64,000 bases of DNA from Glandiceps talaboti (lineage: Eukaryota > Hemichordata > Enteropneusta > Spengelidae). The stretch is from assembly GCF_964340395.1 (NCBI RefSeq), contig NC_135567.1, positions 6,903,399 to 6,967,398 of the forward strand. The letters are read 5' to 3'. Of the stretch, positions 26,510-38,368 are shown piece after piece. Numbering within the stretch: the first letter of the stretch is position 1; every line of letters begins with the position of its first letter. The position numbers and the translations under genes were made by a program. The notes beneath the pieces were generated by a model, which was not told where the DNA came from, made no database searches, and saw only the letters and a program-made list of their open reading frames with translations.

Positions 26510-29500
26510 AGCAACCAAAAAAATGAATTAAATGGTACATTTCCAAGGAAAGCCATGTATTATTTTCAGAATGTGGTCGATCGATACACTAGCCCATGGT
26601 CACAGCTAAATTTATGTATGACCATGCATTGAGCCCAGGTGACGGTGTAGTGACCATAGTTGGCAGAACTCACATGGAGTCTAAAGTAGGTTACATGATG
26701 CATTTGTATAAATAAGTCTGCCCCCCCCCCTCATCTGCCAAAAATTATTGTGCCTTATGTGACTAACAAATTTACTTTGTAAAAAACTTAATAACAAAAA
26801 AATTCTGCTTACAAAGGTCAAACTCTTTCCTGTACAACAGAGATTTGTCCAGTTAGTGACTAGCTACTACCTGCATTAAAACATTTTTCCAGGAAGAGGA
26901 ACATGAATCAAAATTATCCCATTGCTGTTATATTTAGGAAAGTGAGTTTAAAGTATTGTGTTTATGAATTAAGACTGTGATAGGTTAGCAAACAAGTTAG
27001 TATGGAGCCCAGTATCCATTCAAGTTCCTTATACTATGGTCACCACAAAGTCACTAAAGCTCAGGCCACAGATGAGAGATTCAATTTCTGCTGTAATTTC
27101 AAATAGAAGACACAAGTCAAATTGTGTACACATTACAAGCTACAAAGTAATACTTTGGTGTGTGTATTTTCAACAGAAAAGCAGGGCCATTCACACACCC
27201 TTGGTACCATGGTACAATAGAAGGTCCTGGAGTGTGATAATTTAAGTGACAAATAAGGCCATCTACACACTCTTAGTAATATTGCAACATGACAGACCTT
27301 TGACTGTTCATTTATACATTGGAAGTTGGCCATTCATACAATCATAGTAATAATATGGCACAATGAAATGAGTTTGTAGTGTGTACTTATGAGGAAAGTT
27401 GAACATTTACACATTCATAGTATTTTGGTAGAATGTATTTTTTAAAGTTTAACATGGGGTCATTTAAACACTCATGGTAATTTGGTAGAGAGGGAGACAT
27501 TATTGTGTTCTGAAGTGGAAAAGTAGGAAGTCCCAGAATGTAAACAGACAAGAGGTCAACTACAGGCTATGCAGCTTTGAACAGCAACCAAAAAAATGAA
27601 TTAAATGGTACATTTCCAAGGAAAGCCATGCATTATTTTCAGAATGTGGTCGATCGATACACTAGCCCATGGTCACAGCTAAATTTATGTATGACCATGC
27701 ATTAAGCCCAGGTGACGGTGTAGTGACCATAGTTGGCAGAACTCACATGGAGTCTAAAGTAGGTTACATGATGCATTTGTATAAATAACTCTCCCCCCCC
27801 CCTCATCTGCCAAAAATTATTGTGCCTTTTGTGACTAACAAATATACTTTTCAAAAAACTTAATAACAAAAAATTCTGCTTACAAAGGTCAAACTCTTTC
27901 CTGTACAACAGAGATTTGTCCAGTTAGTGACTAGCTACTACCTGCATTAAAACATTTTTCCAGGAAGAGGAACATGAATCAAAATTATTCCATTGTTGTT
28001 ATATTTAGGAAAGTGAGTTTAAAGTATTGTGCTTTTGAAATAAGACTGTGATAGGTTAGCAAACAATTTACTATGGAGCCCAGTATCCATTGAAGTTCCT
28101 TATACTATGGTCACCACAAAGTCACCAAAGCTCAGGCCACAGATGAGAGATTCAATTTCTGCTGTAATTTCAAATAGAAGACACAAATAAGTCAAATCAT
28201 GTACACAATACAAGCTACAAAGTAATACCCTGGTGTGTGTATTTTCAACAGAAAAGCAGGGCCATTTACACACCCTTTGTACCGTGGTCAAATGGAAGTC
28301 CCTGGAGTGTGATAATTTAAGTGACAAATAAGGCCATCTACACACTCTTAGTAATATGGCAACATGACAGACCTTTGACTGTCCATATATGCATTGAAAG
28401 TTGGCCATTTATACAATCATAGTAATAATATGGCACAATGAAAGGAGTTTGTAGTGTGTACTTTTACGAGGAAAGTTGAACATTTACACATTCATAGTAT
28501 TTTGGTAGAATGTATTTTTTAAAGTTTAACATGGGGTCATTTAAACACTTATGGTAATTTGGTAGAGAGGGAGACATTATTGTGTTCTGAAGTGGAAAAG
28601 TAGGAAGTCCCAGAATGTAAACAGACAAGAGGTCAACTACAGGCTATGCAGCTTTGAACAGCAACCAAAAAATGAATTAAATGGTACATTTCCAAGGAAA
28701 GCTATGCATTATTTTCAGAATGTGGTCGATCGATACACTAGCCCATGGTCACAGCTAAATTTTTGTATGACCATGCATTGAGCCCAGGTGACGGTGTAGT
28801 GACCATAGTTGGCAGAACTCACATGGAGTCTAAAGTAGGTTACATGATGCATTTGTATAAATAAGTCTGCCCCCCCCCCCCCTCATCTGCCAAAAATTAT
28901 TGTGCCTTATGTGACTAACAAATTTACTTTGTAAAAAAACTTAATAACAAAAAAATTCTGCTTACAAAGGTCAAACTCTTTCCTGTACAACAGAGATTTG
29001 TCCAGTTAGTGACTAGCTACTACCTGCATTAAAACATTTTTCCAGGAAGAGGAACATGAATCAAAATTATCCCATTGCTGTTATATTTAGGAAAGTGATT
29101 TAAAGTATTGTGTTTATGAATTAAGACTGTGATAGGTTAGCAAACAAGTTAGTATGGAGCCCAGTATCCATTCAAGTTCCTTATACTATGGTCACCACAA
29201 AGTCACTAAAGCTCAGGCCACAGATGAGAGATTCAATTTCTGCTGTAATTTCAAATAGAAGACACAAGTCAAATTGTGTACACATTGTGGTGGAGTCATG
29301 ATGGGTGAATGGTTAGAGTGGCCGGCTTTGAATCTGCAGATTGCAGGTTTGAGCCCCGTCGCTGCCATTTGTTTCTGAATGGCTAAAATCCTTGGGCAAG
29401 GTTTGAACCACGATTGTGCCTCAGATAACCCAGCTGTATAATTGGGTACCTGGTTATAGATTTAGGTCTATGCTAGGGATAATAATAACTCGACCCTCAT

Positions 29501-29544
29501 GAAAAGAGGCATTATACCTATGAGGCTATCGAGTCTAAATAAGG

Positions 29545-29594
<50 letters not shown>

Positions 29595-30046
29595 AAGCTA
29601 CAAAGTAATACTTTGGTGTGTGTATTTTCAACAGAAAAGCAGGGCCATTCACACACCCTTGGTACCATGGTACAATAGAAGGCCCTGGAGTGTGATAATT
29701 TAAGTGACAAATAAGGCCATCTACACACTCTTAGTAATATTGCAACATGACAGACCTTTGACTGTCCATTTATACATTGAAAGTTGGCCATTCATACAAT
29801 CATAGTAATAATATGGCACAATGAAAGGAGTTTGTAGTGTGTACTTATGAGGAAAGTTGAACATTTACACATTCATAGTATTTTGGTAGAATGTATTTTT
29901 TAAAGTTTAACATGGGGTCATTTAAACACTTATGGTAATTTGGTAGAGAGGGAGACATTATTGTGTTCTGAAGTGGAAAAGTATGAAGTCCCAGAATGTA
30001 AACAGACAAGAGGTCAACTACAGGCTATGCAGCTTTGAACAGCAAC
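26510..30046. repeat. Four short macrosatellite units with a shared ~0.62-kb deletion
   Basis: Near 26515, 27588, 28667 and 30045, 'gaacagcaacca' joins directly to 'aaatgaattaaatgg'. In full units these two sequences are separated by ~620 bp. Unit spacing falls to 1044-1086 bp, or 1374 bp where the SINE is present. The breakpoint looks the same in all four. Confidence 0.88.
29287..29592 (+). mobile_element. tRNA-derived SINE with (ATT)n tail
   Basis: A 306-bp insertion starts with a tRNA-like head: a box-A-like TGATGGGTGAATGG and a box B GGTTTGAGCCC about 50 bp later. A body with CCTTGGGCAAGGTTTGAACC and 'ataattgggtacctgg' follows. It ends with AAATAAGGATTATTATT... of ~17 triplets. Other macrosatellite units lack it and read straight from 'gtacacatt' to 'acaagctac', which defines both ends. 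The head is a pol III promoter remnant and not a functional tRNA gene. Confidence 0.88.
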
Positions 30047-32520
30047 CAAAAAAATGAATTAAATGGTACATTTCCAAGGAAAGCCATGTATTATTTTCAG
30101 AATGTGGTTGATCGACACACTAGCCCATGGTCACAGCTAAATTTATGTATGACCATGCATTGAGCCCAGGTGACGGTGTAGTGACCATAGTTGGCAGAAC
30201 TCACATGGAGTCTAAAGTAGGTTACATGATGCATTTGTATAAATAACTCCCCCCCCCCCTCATCTGCCAAAAATTATTGTGCCTTTTGTGACTAACAAAT
30301 ATACTTTTCAAAAAACTTAATAACAAAAAATTCTGCTTACAAAGGTCAAACTCTTTCCTGTACAACAGAGATTTGTCCAGTTAGTGACTAGCTACTACCT
30401 GCATTGAAACATTTTTCCAGGAAGAGGAACATGAATCAAAATTATTCCATTGTTGTTATATTTAGGAAAGTGAGTTTAAAGTATTGTGCTTTTGAAATAA
30501 GACTGTGATAGGTTAGCAAACAATTTACTATGGAGCCCAGTATCCATTCAAGTTCCTTATACTATGGTCACCACAAAGTCACCAAAGCTCAGGCCACAGA
30601 TGAGAGATTCAATTTCTGCTGTAATTTCAAATAGAAGACACAAATAAGTCAAATCATGTACACAATACAAGCTACAAAGTAATACCCTGGTGTGTGTATT
30701 TTCAACAGAAAAGCAGGGCCATTTACACACCCTTTGTACCGTGGTCAAATGGAAGGCCCTGGAGTGTGATAATTTAAGTGACAAATAAGGCCATCTACAC
30801 ACTCTTAGTAATATGGCAACATGACAGACCTTTGACTGTCCATTTATGCATTGAAAGTTGGCCATTTATACAATCATAGTAATAATATGGCACAATGAAA
30901 GGAGTTTGTAGTGTGTACTTTTACGAGGAAAGTTGAACATTTACACATTCATAATATTTTGGTAGAATGTATTTTTTAAGTTGAAAGTGGGGTCATTTAA
31001 ACACTCATTGTAGTTTGGTAGAGAGGGGGACATTATTGTGTTTTGAAGTGGTAAAGTAGGAAGTCCCAGAATGTAAACAGACTAGACATCAACTACAGGC
31101 TATGCAGCTTTGAACAGCAACCAATATACAATTGTAAGATGACTGATGACTCAATATATTGTTCTCACATTTGACAGCACTTCATATATGTGGTCTTGCT
31201 AGATATTAGACTTTAGGGGGATATTACACCAAACACAGAAAAAATATACTGATCATATATTTTTATTTGAAACATCAAAACCAATAGTTAGAACTTTGCT
31301 ATGATGTAGACCAACATTATTTTATTTTGGAATAAAGACTTCCACGTAAAAGGGTTTGTTAGTTGATCTGAGAAGTAAAACGTGTGCATAAAGTGAAAAA
31401 AATGAAGTAAGAAAAGTTTAAACTTAAACTTTGATCATGGTGTTTACATAAAGTATCCCCAATCCCTGTTCATTTTTTTTTTATTTTTCAAATATTTGAA
31501 AAGCTGACTTCAAATGAACAATAAGAAATACAGTTCCACCATTATACTCAGTGAAGGTGAACTTTTTAAATAAATTGGTGTGATAGGTGAACAAACAAGT
31601 GAGTAGGTGGCCCAGAATGCCAGGTCCACTTATATTATCACTTCACATACTCTAAGGCTTCATAGTTAGTCAGAGATTACAATTATTGTTCAGGTACTGA
31701 GTATTTTTGTTTGGGCAATGGAGAAAATGAATTATATGGTACATTTCCAAGGACGGGGTAGTTCCATGCATTATTTTTAGAATATGGTCGATCGATACAC
31801 TAGCCCATGTCACAGCTGAATTTATGTATGCCCATGCATTGAGCCCAGGTGAGAGTGTAGTGACCATAGTTGGCAGAACTCACATGGAGTCTAAAGTAGG
31901 TTACATGATCATGATGCATTTGTATAAATAACTCTCCCCCCCCCAACTGTCAAAAATTGCTGTGCCTTATCTGACTAACAAATTTACTTTTAAAAAACTT
32001 AATAACAGATTCTGATTGCATAGGTTAAACTCTTTCCTGTACAACAGAGATTTATCCAGTTAGCAACTAGCTACTACCTGCACCAAAGCATTTTTCCAGG
32101 AAGAGGAACATGAATCAAAATTATTCCACTGTTGTTATATTTAGGAAAGTGAGTTTAAAGTATTTTGCCTTTGAAATAAGACTGTGATAGGTTACCAAAC
32201 AAGTTAATATGTAGCCTAGAACCCATTAAAGTTCCTTATACTATGGTCACCACAAAGTCCTCAAAGCTCAGGCCACAGATGAGAGATTCAATTTCTGCTG
32301 TAATTTTAAATAGAAGACACAAATAAGTCAAATCATGTACACAATACAAGCTATAATAATACCTTGGTGTGTGTATTTTCAACAGAAAAGCACAGGGCCA
32401 TTTACACACCCTTGGTACCATGGTACAATGGAAGGCCCTGGAGTGTGATAATGTCAGTGACAAATAAGGCCATCTACACACTCTTAGTAATATGGCAACA
32501 TGACAGACCTTTGATTTTGA

Positions 32521-33242
32521 CTTCACAATTATGAAAAAGAAAAAAAAGACCTTGAAAAAGTAGGATCATTTACAAAGTAACATTGCAACATGGTTAAATG
32601 TGCGACTGGGGAGAGTACACAAACTCTTTTTTATAAACATCAAAGCCAACAAAGTTACAAATATACCATACTGAGAACCCATGTTTTTTTAATATTGGGT
32701 AAAAAAAGTCATTTCCCAGATAAACAAATTCCTACATACTCTGTGAAGTCAAACTTGCATATGAAGAGGAAAACAGGAACTTGGAAAACTCAACGTCAAA
32801 AAGCCTTCACCTTTGAATAAAATGTTTTGATGAAGTATCTTAGTTACTCTAGTTCATATGAGCTGTCTTTCAAAAATGTCAGAAAACAGGCGCCAAAAAT
32901 CAAACACCTTACAGCACACTTAAGTTTTGTTTTGTCAGCGAAAGGTTGAGATTTTGAAATCAGTGGGTAATCACAAAATATGTAGCCTAGAATCAAAGCC
33001 AGTTCCGATTGCATTTATTGTTAGTGTAACACAACACAAAGGCTTGATTGTCAGTCATTTTAATTACAATGAAAATTGACTAATTTTGATTAGAAAATGC
33101 TCATATGAAAATTACATTGTGTGGTAAATTTCCATGGCAATGCCAATGTTTTCAAAATGTCAGTACTATACCACACCTGTTTGATTCCTTTTTTCCCCCT
33201 TTTTTCATATGATATTGCTCTGGTTCGAACATGCCATTTTAT
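32521..33242. other. Flank of the macrosatellite, no gene seen
   Basis: A last diverged subrepeat ('aagtaggatcatttacaaag') appears at ~32555. The plus-strand frame at 32590-32820 has no recognisable motif. The rest is unique AT-rich sequence. Confidence 0.4.
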
Positions 33243-33415
33243 TTATTTCCAGTCCCTGTTGCACAACACTTTCTCCTTCAATTGGCATTCTTCAGCTTCA
33301 GTCTTTATTACAGCTTTCCTCTTTTGAATGTGAGACATGAAATGCCTGTCAATGGCTTCTTCTTCAGCCTTTGTCCATGGCAATTTTCGTCGAACAACTT
33401 TAGACTTTGTCCCAA
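33243..33415 (-). CDS. Myb/SANT-like C-terminal exon of a SET-domain-type gene
   Basis: The minus-strand acceptor CCTTTTTCTTTGCACATGTAG precedes a frame with KVVRRKLPWTKAEEEAIDRH and then FMSHIQKRKAVIKTEAEEC, ending CNRDWK and TAA. The pattern (basic-PWT-x-E-E-x-A-x-x-x-H ... NRDWK) matches a short Myb/SANT-like domain that I recall at the C-terminus of uncharacterised animal proteins, some of which also carry a KMT5A-like SET domain. The family usually continues 10-15 residues past the W-K, so this copy is truncated. The stop overlaps an AATAAA, so this may be the transcript end. It enters in phase 1. A KMT5A-like SET exon lies 8 kb upstream on the same strand. Confidence 0.6.
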
Positions 33416-33519
33416 CTACATGTGCAAAGAAAAAGGGACAATTTTCAGCAATATACATTAAACAGAACTCTAGTGTGTTCAGACCCATGTTGCATCCAAA
33501 CACTATGTCAGCCCACAAC

Positions 33520-33985
33520 TGCTTGAAAGAAAGTTTGACACTAACAACTTGTTAGCATATGTAGGTCCATATATATATTATTTGTTACAGTCATGTTGTA
33601 ACCACTCATAATCAGTGTCTAGAATGATACAAATATTTTTGGTTACACATTTAATGTTTTCTCATCCATATATACTATTTATTGTGCCATGATTCATACA
33701 ATAATATGCTTATACAGCAAAAGGAATGCAAACAGTATTCAGCAATGAGCCGTTTCTTTACAAATCAAGGAATTGCTATATTTACACAAAATGCAAGCAT
33801 CATTTGGGTATAATCACTGACAGAGATAATTTAATTGTATGACATCAAGCTGAAGTCCAGTAAGAAATCTGAGGGTGTTCCAGTATTCCATATGCTGCAA
33901 TGCAAGTCATCTCATTCCCTTCTCATGCATTGTCAGTTTTATGCTCAGATGTCTAGCAAGACATTAAGAGATTGATCTGGCATTT
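33520..33985. other. Unique AT-rich DNA, no gene seen
   Basis: Nothing beyond scattered short frames. It would be intron if the Myb/SANT exon belongs to the upstream SET-domain gene. Confidence 0.4.
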
Positions 33986-34480
33986 GGGACCGGTCAGTTT
34001 CTTTGCCCTGGGGGGTGGGGTGGGTGGATTGGGAGGGGGTCACCCTGTTTTTGAAATTGTCAGTGGGGGGGGGGTATTCTGTTTTTAAAATTATGGATAG
34101 GGGGGAGGGGTCATTGTGTTTTGGATTGTGATGGAAGAAAAAAATCCTTTTTCTGCAATGGCATATAGCCTTGTCTGAAATGTGGTACATGTAAATATTT
34201 GTTCTTGTCCCTGTTTCTTACATGAATTTTTTTAATATTACTTATTAGTTCAAGCATAACTATAAATATACATATACATGTATTACCTAGCTACCACACT
34301 AGTTACAGAACATGTCATGTAAATGATTGACTGTTTCACAATCAGTGCTTCACTTATATTGCACTTTCGGGCAAAAGTGAACTTGAAGGTTTCGTAATCA
34401 TGGTAATCTTCATAGATAGTTTATAAAAGAAGTTAATCTAAAATGTTCCCTACTCGTCACTATGAACTTGTCAGAATTAA
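33985..34480. repeat. G-rich dispersed repeat, copy 1
   Basis: 'gggaccggtcagtttctttgcc' leads into G-runs (GGGGGGTGGGGTGGGTGG) and then 'gtctgaaatgtggtacatgtaaatatttgttctt' and 'ctagctaccacactagttacagaacatgtca'. A diverged, shorter copy in the same orientation lies at 41862-42195. The G-runs could form quadruplexes. Confidence 0.8.
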
Positions 34481-34639
34481 TACACTTTCTATTTTGGACA
34501 CTACAAATCACCACATCTCATCAATTTCCAGTTTCTATAAATACACTAGGTATGACCACCTAAAGTTCTCTAACATACCGGTGACTTTACTATACATGCA
34601 ATATTAATGCCACTATACCAATGTTACAGGGCCATTTTT

Positions 34640-35450
34640 ATGTGACATGGGAAACCCATTTAAAACTTACATTTACGTTAGCTATTCGAAGCTTGGAAAT
34701 ATTAGCTCAAAGGATATGAATAACCTAAGCATTTCCTTAATAGAAGCAAAAAACTGCAGATCTCCCAGGGGGAAACCCCCAAGGACTCCCTCACCCCCAG
34801 AGGTCACTCATGCATTCAACCAACAACCTTTTTACTGTCATAATGGTATTAAACTTTTCTTAAATATTTTCACCCAATTCTAATTTGAGATGATATTGTC
34901 TTTTAAAGATGTGAAATGTTTGCCAAGGTAGTCTAAAATTGTCTTAAACTCCAAATCTCCCCTACCAATGATAGTACCAGTAGATGTGCTGACCTTTACT
35001 ACATGTATATAATGATGTCATTTAACTGTTTAAGAACATATTTTCAACCCTATGTAAGTTATAAATAATAGTTTCTGATACTTGATTGTGCTGTCTTGTA
35101 AAGCATGGATTGAGTTATTGCTTGAAAGGGTTTGAATAGCCTAAAATTGGCTTTAAGAATAACAATCCTCCAGGGCTTCTAGAGGGAGATCCCTTGGACC
35201 CCCCCCCCCCACATAAGGTGGACATATCCCAGTCTCAAGCTCTTCCCGACTTACTGTCAAGATGCTATCAAAGTATAAGTATTTCAACCCTGTGTAGTTG
35301 CTTTTTACATGTTGGTGCTGTCTTGTAAAGCTTGGAAATTATTGTCTGAAAGGGTCTGAATAGTCTCAAAATTGACTTTTCACAGTACAAAACCTCCAGG
35401 ATTTCTAGGGGGAGACCCCTAGGACCCCTCCCCCACTACATGAGGTGTAC
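34640..35450. repeat. ~250-300-bp tandem repeat, three diverged units
   Basis: Each unit holds 'aagcttggaaattattgtctgaaagggtttgaatagcc', then a C/G-rich self-complementary piece such as CTAGGGGGAGACCCCTAGGACCCC, then 'tactgtcaagatgctatcaaa'. Units centre near 34780, 35190 and 35410. Confidence 0.65.
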
Positions 35451-36298
35451 ACTGTAAATTTTGTATGGTAAGCATAAACATGGTCTATATTTTCATTCAT
35501 TTGTGACTTTTCGTTTTTCAGTACTCTTGGCTTCTGTGCTTTCCCTTTTCAGACTACCCAGATTTAGGCATGTCGCCATCAACTAAAATTGTACAGCCCT
35601 AGAAGATCGCCTCTGTCTGGAACATGAGCGACTACTTTTAAATAAAAAAAACACATACATGCAGATGAATGTCTCTATCCTTTGATGAAAGGCTTGGCAA
35701 CAATAAATGCTGAAAATGTTGACAAAAATAGATGAATTCAACAACATCTACAGCACAGAGGGCCACACATATGAGCGACCATATTCAATTTGAGTTTGCT
35801 CACTGTGAAGGGTCAGAATAATAGTGTCGCCAATTCATTTTGAAACTCTGAAATAATGGTCTTAAATGGTAGTCATTAAATTACCAAAATATGAGTGGTG
35901 GATTACTAACCTTCAGAAAAAGGAAACTCCAATGACAGGACTTGTCATGAGGTCGTGAATGCTCCCTGGAAGTACTCACAAGTGAACAGCAAACTTACAC
36001 TAGTTACAGAGATACGCGCATGCGCACATGAACGATTTCAACTCTTGGTGGCGCTATGTGCCTAGAACATGTGTGTGTGCTTTCCTGGTGACTTTTGCGA
36101 ACACTCACGCCGATTTTCGCACATATTATATTTTTGACAAAAAAGTAGGACCATCGCTGAGAACATTTCTAGGCACTTTTTATGCCTTTTTCAGCGTAAT
36201 AGGAGGGCCAAAAGTGTGGAGCCCGAGTGCGTGGCTTCACAACATTTTGTGGCTTTACAGCGGTGGTGGTTTCGGGGGGTAATGGATTGACATTTGAT

Positions 36299-36300
<2 letters not shown>
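35451..36300. other. Unique DNA between repeats
   Basis: A minus-strand acceptor-like ACAATTTTAG precedes a short open frame around 35590-35500 (ESTEAKSTEKRKV), which is too short and isolated to call. The frame at 36028-36282 (+) has no recognised motif. Confidence 0.35.
36016..36025. promoter_or_regulatory. NRF1-like palindrome GCGCATGCGC
   Basis: A perfect copy of the NRF1 consensus GCGCATGCGC in otherwise CpG-poor DNA. It could mark a promoter for a transcript through the minus-strand exon at 33.2-33.4 kb. No first exon could be assigned, so this is only a site match. Confidence 0.35.

Positions 36301-36362
<62 letters not shown>
36301..36362. repeat. (CA)n microsatellite
   Basis: About 30 uninterrupted CA dinucleotides. 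Long frames across it on both strands are artefacts of the dinucleotide. Confidence 0.97.
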
Positions 36363-36365
<3 letters not shown>

Positions 36366-36453
36366 TTCCATGATACTGTAAAACACATTGAACCTGTCAA
36401 AAAAAGGAAAATTGTCCTCACCCAATATCATTGGCATTTCTCAATTGAAATTG

Positions 36454-36456
<3 letters not shown>

Positions 36457-36513
<57 letters not shown>
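36457..36513. repeat. (CA)n microsatellite
   Basis: About 28 CA dinucleotides, ~95 bp after the previous tract. The following 'gatgtttctatgatac' resembles the 'catgtttccatgatac' after the first tract, so the pair is probably a local duplication. Confidence 0.97.
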
Positions 36514-36515
<2 letters not shown>

Positions 36516-36654
36516 TGTTTCTATGATACATACCGGTATAACACTGAACTGAAGTTCATCATATTTATTCAGAATGTAATGAAATGTTATACTCATGGCA
36601 CAGATCAACAGGTTACACACATGGCACAATCAAAAGAGGTAAAATATCCTTCCC

Positions 36655-38277
36655 TTGTGTACCTAGTGACAATATACACATTAAAATTTCTCCCTATGGT
36701 CACTTTCACCATAAGGGGAAATATACATACACATGTACCTAGTGAAAATATACACATTAATATTTCTCCCCATGGTCACTTTCACCATAAGGGGAAATAT
36801 ACATACACATGTACCTAGTGAAAATATACACATTAATATTTCTCCCTATGGTCATTTAAACCATAAGGGGAAATATACATATACATGTACCTAGCGACAA
36901 TATACACATTAAAATTTCTCCCTATGGTCACTTTCACTATAAGGGGAAATATACATATACATGTACCTAGTGAAAATATACACATTAAAATTTCTCCCTA
37001 TGGTCATTTTAACCAAAAGGGGAAATATACATATACATGTACCTAGTGAAAATATACACATTAATATTTCTCCCTATGGTCACTTGTACTATAAGGGGAA
37101 ATATACATATACATGTACCTAGTGAAAATATACACATTAATATTTCTCCCTATGGTCACTTGTACTATAAGGGGAAATATACATATACATGTACCTAGTG
37201 AAAATATACACATTAATATTTCTCCCTATGGGCACATGTACTATAAGGGGAAATATACATATACATGTACCTAGTGACAATATACACATTAATATTTCTC
37301 CCTATGGTCATTTAAACCATAAGGGGAAATATACATATACATGTACCTAGTGAGAATATACACATTAAAATATCTCCCTATGGTCACTTTCACTATAAGG
37401 GGAAATATACATATACATGTACCTAGTGACAATATACACATTAAAATTTCTCCCTATGGTCACTTGTACTATAAGGGGAAATATACATGTACCTAGTGAC
37501 AATATACACATTTTAATATTTCTCCCTATGGTCATTTTAACCAAAAGGGGAAATATACATATACATGTACCTAGTGAAAATATACACATTAATATTTCTC
37601 CCTATGGTCATTTAAACCATAAGGGGAAATATACATATACATGTACCTAGTGACAATATACACATTAAAATTTCTCCCTATGGTCACTTTCACTATAAGG
37701 GGAAATATACATATACATGTACCTAGTGAAAATATACACATTAATATTTCTCCCTATGGTCATCTAAACCATAAGGGGAAATATACATATACATGTACCT
37801 AGTGAAAATATACACATTAATAGTTCTCCCTATGGTCACTTTCACTATAAGGGGAAATATACATATACATGTACCTAGTGAAAATATACACATTAATATT
37901 TCTCCCTATGGTCATTTTAACCAAAAGGGGAAATATACATATACATGTACCTAGTGAAAATATACACATTAATATTTCTCCCTATGGTCATCTAAACCAT
38001 AAGGGGAAATATACATATACATGTACCTAGTGAAAATATACACATTAATAGTTCTCCCTATGGTCATTTAAACCATAAGGGGAAATATACATATACATGT
38101 ACCTAGTGAAAATATACACATTAATATTTCTCCCTATGGTCATTTAAACCATAAGGGGAAATATACATATACATGTACCTAGTGAAAATATACACATTAA
38201 TATTTCTCCCTATGGTCACTTTCACTATAAGGGGAAATATACATATACATGTACCTAGTGAAAATATACACATTAAA
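36655..38277 (+). repeat. ~78-bp hairpin-bearing satellite, block A
   Basis: About 20 copies of a unit reading 'acatgtacctagtgaaaatatacacattaatatttct', then CCCTATGGTCATTTAAACC and ATAAGGGGAAATATACATAT. Each copy contains a short inverted repeat, CCCTATGGT...ACCATAAGGG. Variants at the second arm (ACTATAAGG, ACCAAAAGG) mark subtypes arranged in a higher-order pattern. Confidence 0.95.
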
Positions 38278-38296
38278 AGTTCACAGCAAGGTCAAA

Positions 38297-38356
38297 ATGG
38301 CAGCTTCGAACGATGTCGTCTGCCAACCTCAAGAGAAGAGAGCAAGATTTTCATGA
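38297..38356 (+). CDS. Short exon-like ORF MAASNDVVCQPQEKRARFS, copy 1
   Basis: In a ~92-bp non-satellite block after block A, an ATG in strong Kozak context (TCAAAATGGC) opens 19 codons ending TGA, which overlaps a possible donor CATGAG|GTATAT. The peptide ends KRARFS, a motif that I associate with N-termini of some transposon-derived nuclear proteins. The whole block recurs exactly 1374 bp downstream. It may be a captured first exon. Coding status is not shown. Confidence 0.3.
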   Translation: MAASNDVVCQPQEKRARFS

Positions 38357-38368
38357 GGTATATTATAA

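Larger units (their letters stand above)
18305..32520. repeat. Macrosatellite of ~1.67-kb units
   Basis: An anchor sequence ('tatggtcaccacaaag') recurs near 19322, 20994, 22664, 24332, 25993, 27037, 28105, 29191, 30565 and 32247. Full units are spaced 1661-1682 bp. Within each unit a ~65-75-bp subrepeat is itself tandem about five times, with the core 'ggccatttacacactcttagtaatatgg'. The many ~66-aa frames starting MANFQCIN on the minus strand are copies of the same subrepeat region and are not genes. A C-run of 8-12 marks each unit near 'aactctgcc'. Confidence 0.93.

Noticed and set aside
29287-29360. A tRNA gene
   Set aside because: Box A and box B are degenerate, the cloverleaf does not close convincingly, and the segment is the head of a SINE with a repetitive tail.
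19148-32120. A 51-57-nt exon-like block in each macrosatellite unit (minus strand, TTCCTCTTCCTGGAAAAATG, donor GCAG|GTAGTAG)
   Set aside because: The donor is mutated in the first unit (GCAG|ATAGTAG) and the acceptor AG is absent or shifted in several others, so a repeated exon is not supported.
19402-32526. Repeated ~66-102-aa minus frames starting MANFQCIN and ~69-aa plus frames starting MVTTK, as a possible gene family
   Set aside because: They overlap each other on opposite strands within the tandem subrepeats, lack splice or start context, and vary in length with indels.
36169-36818. Poly-His/Thr and poly-Cys/Val frames, including a 174-codon one
   Set aside because: They run through two (CA)n tracts and the satellite, with no coding signal outside the repeats.
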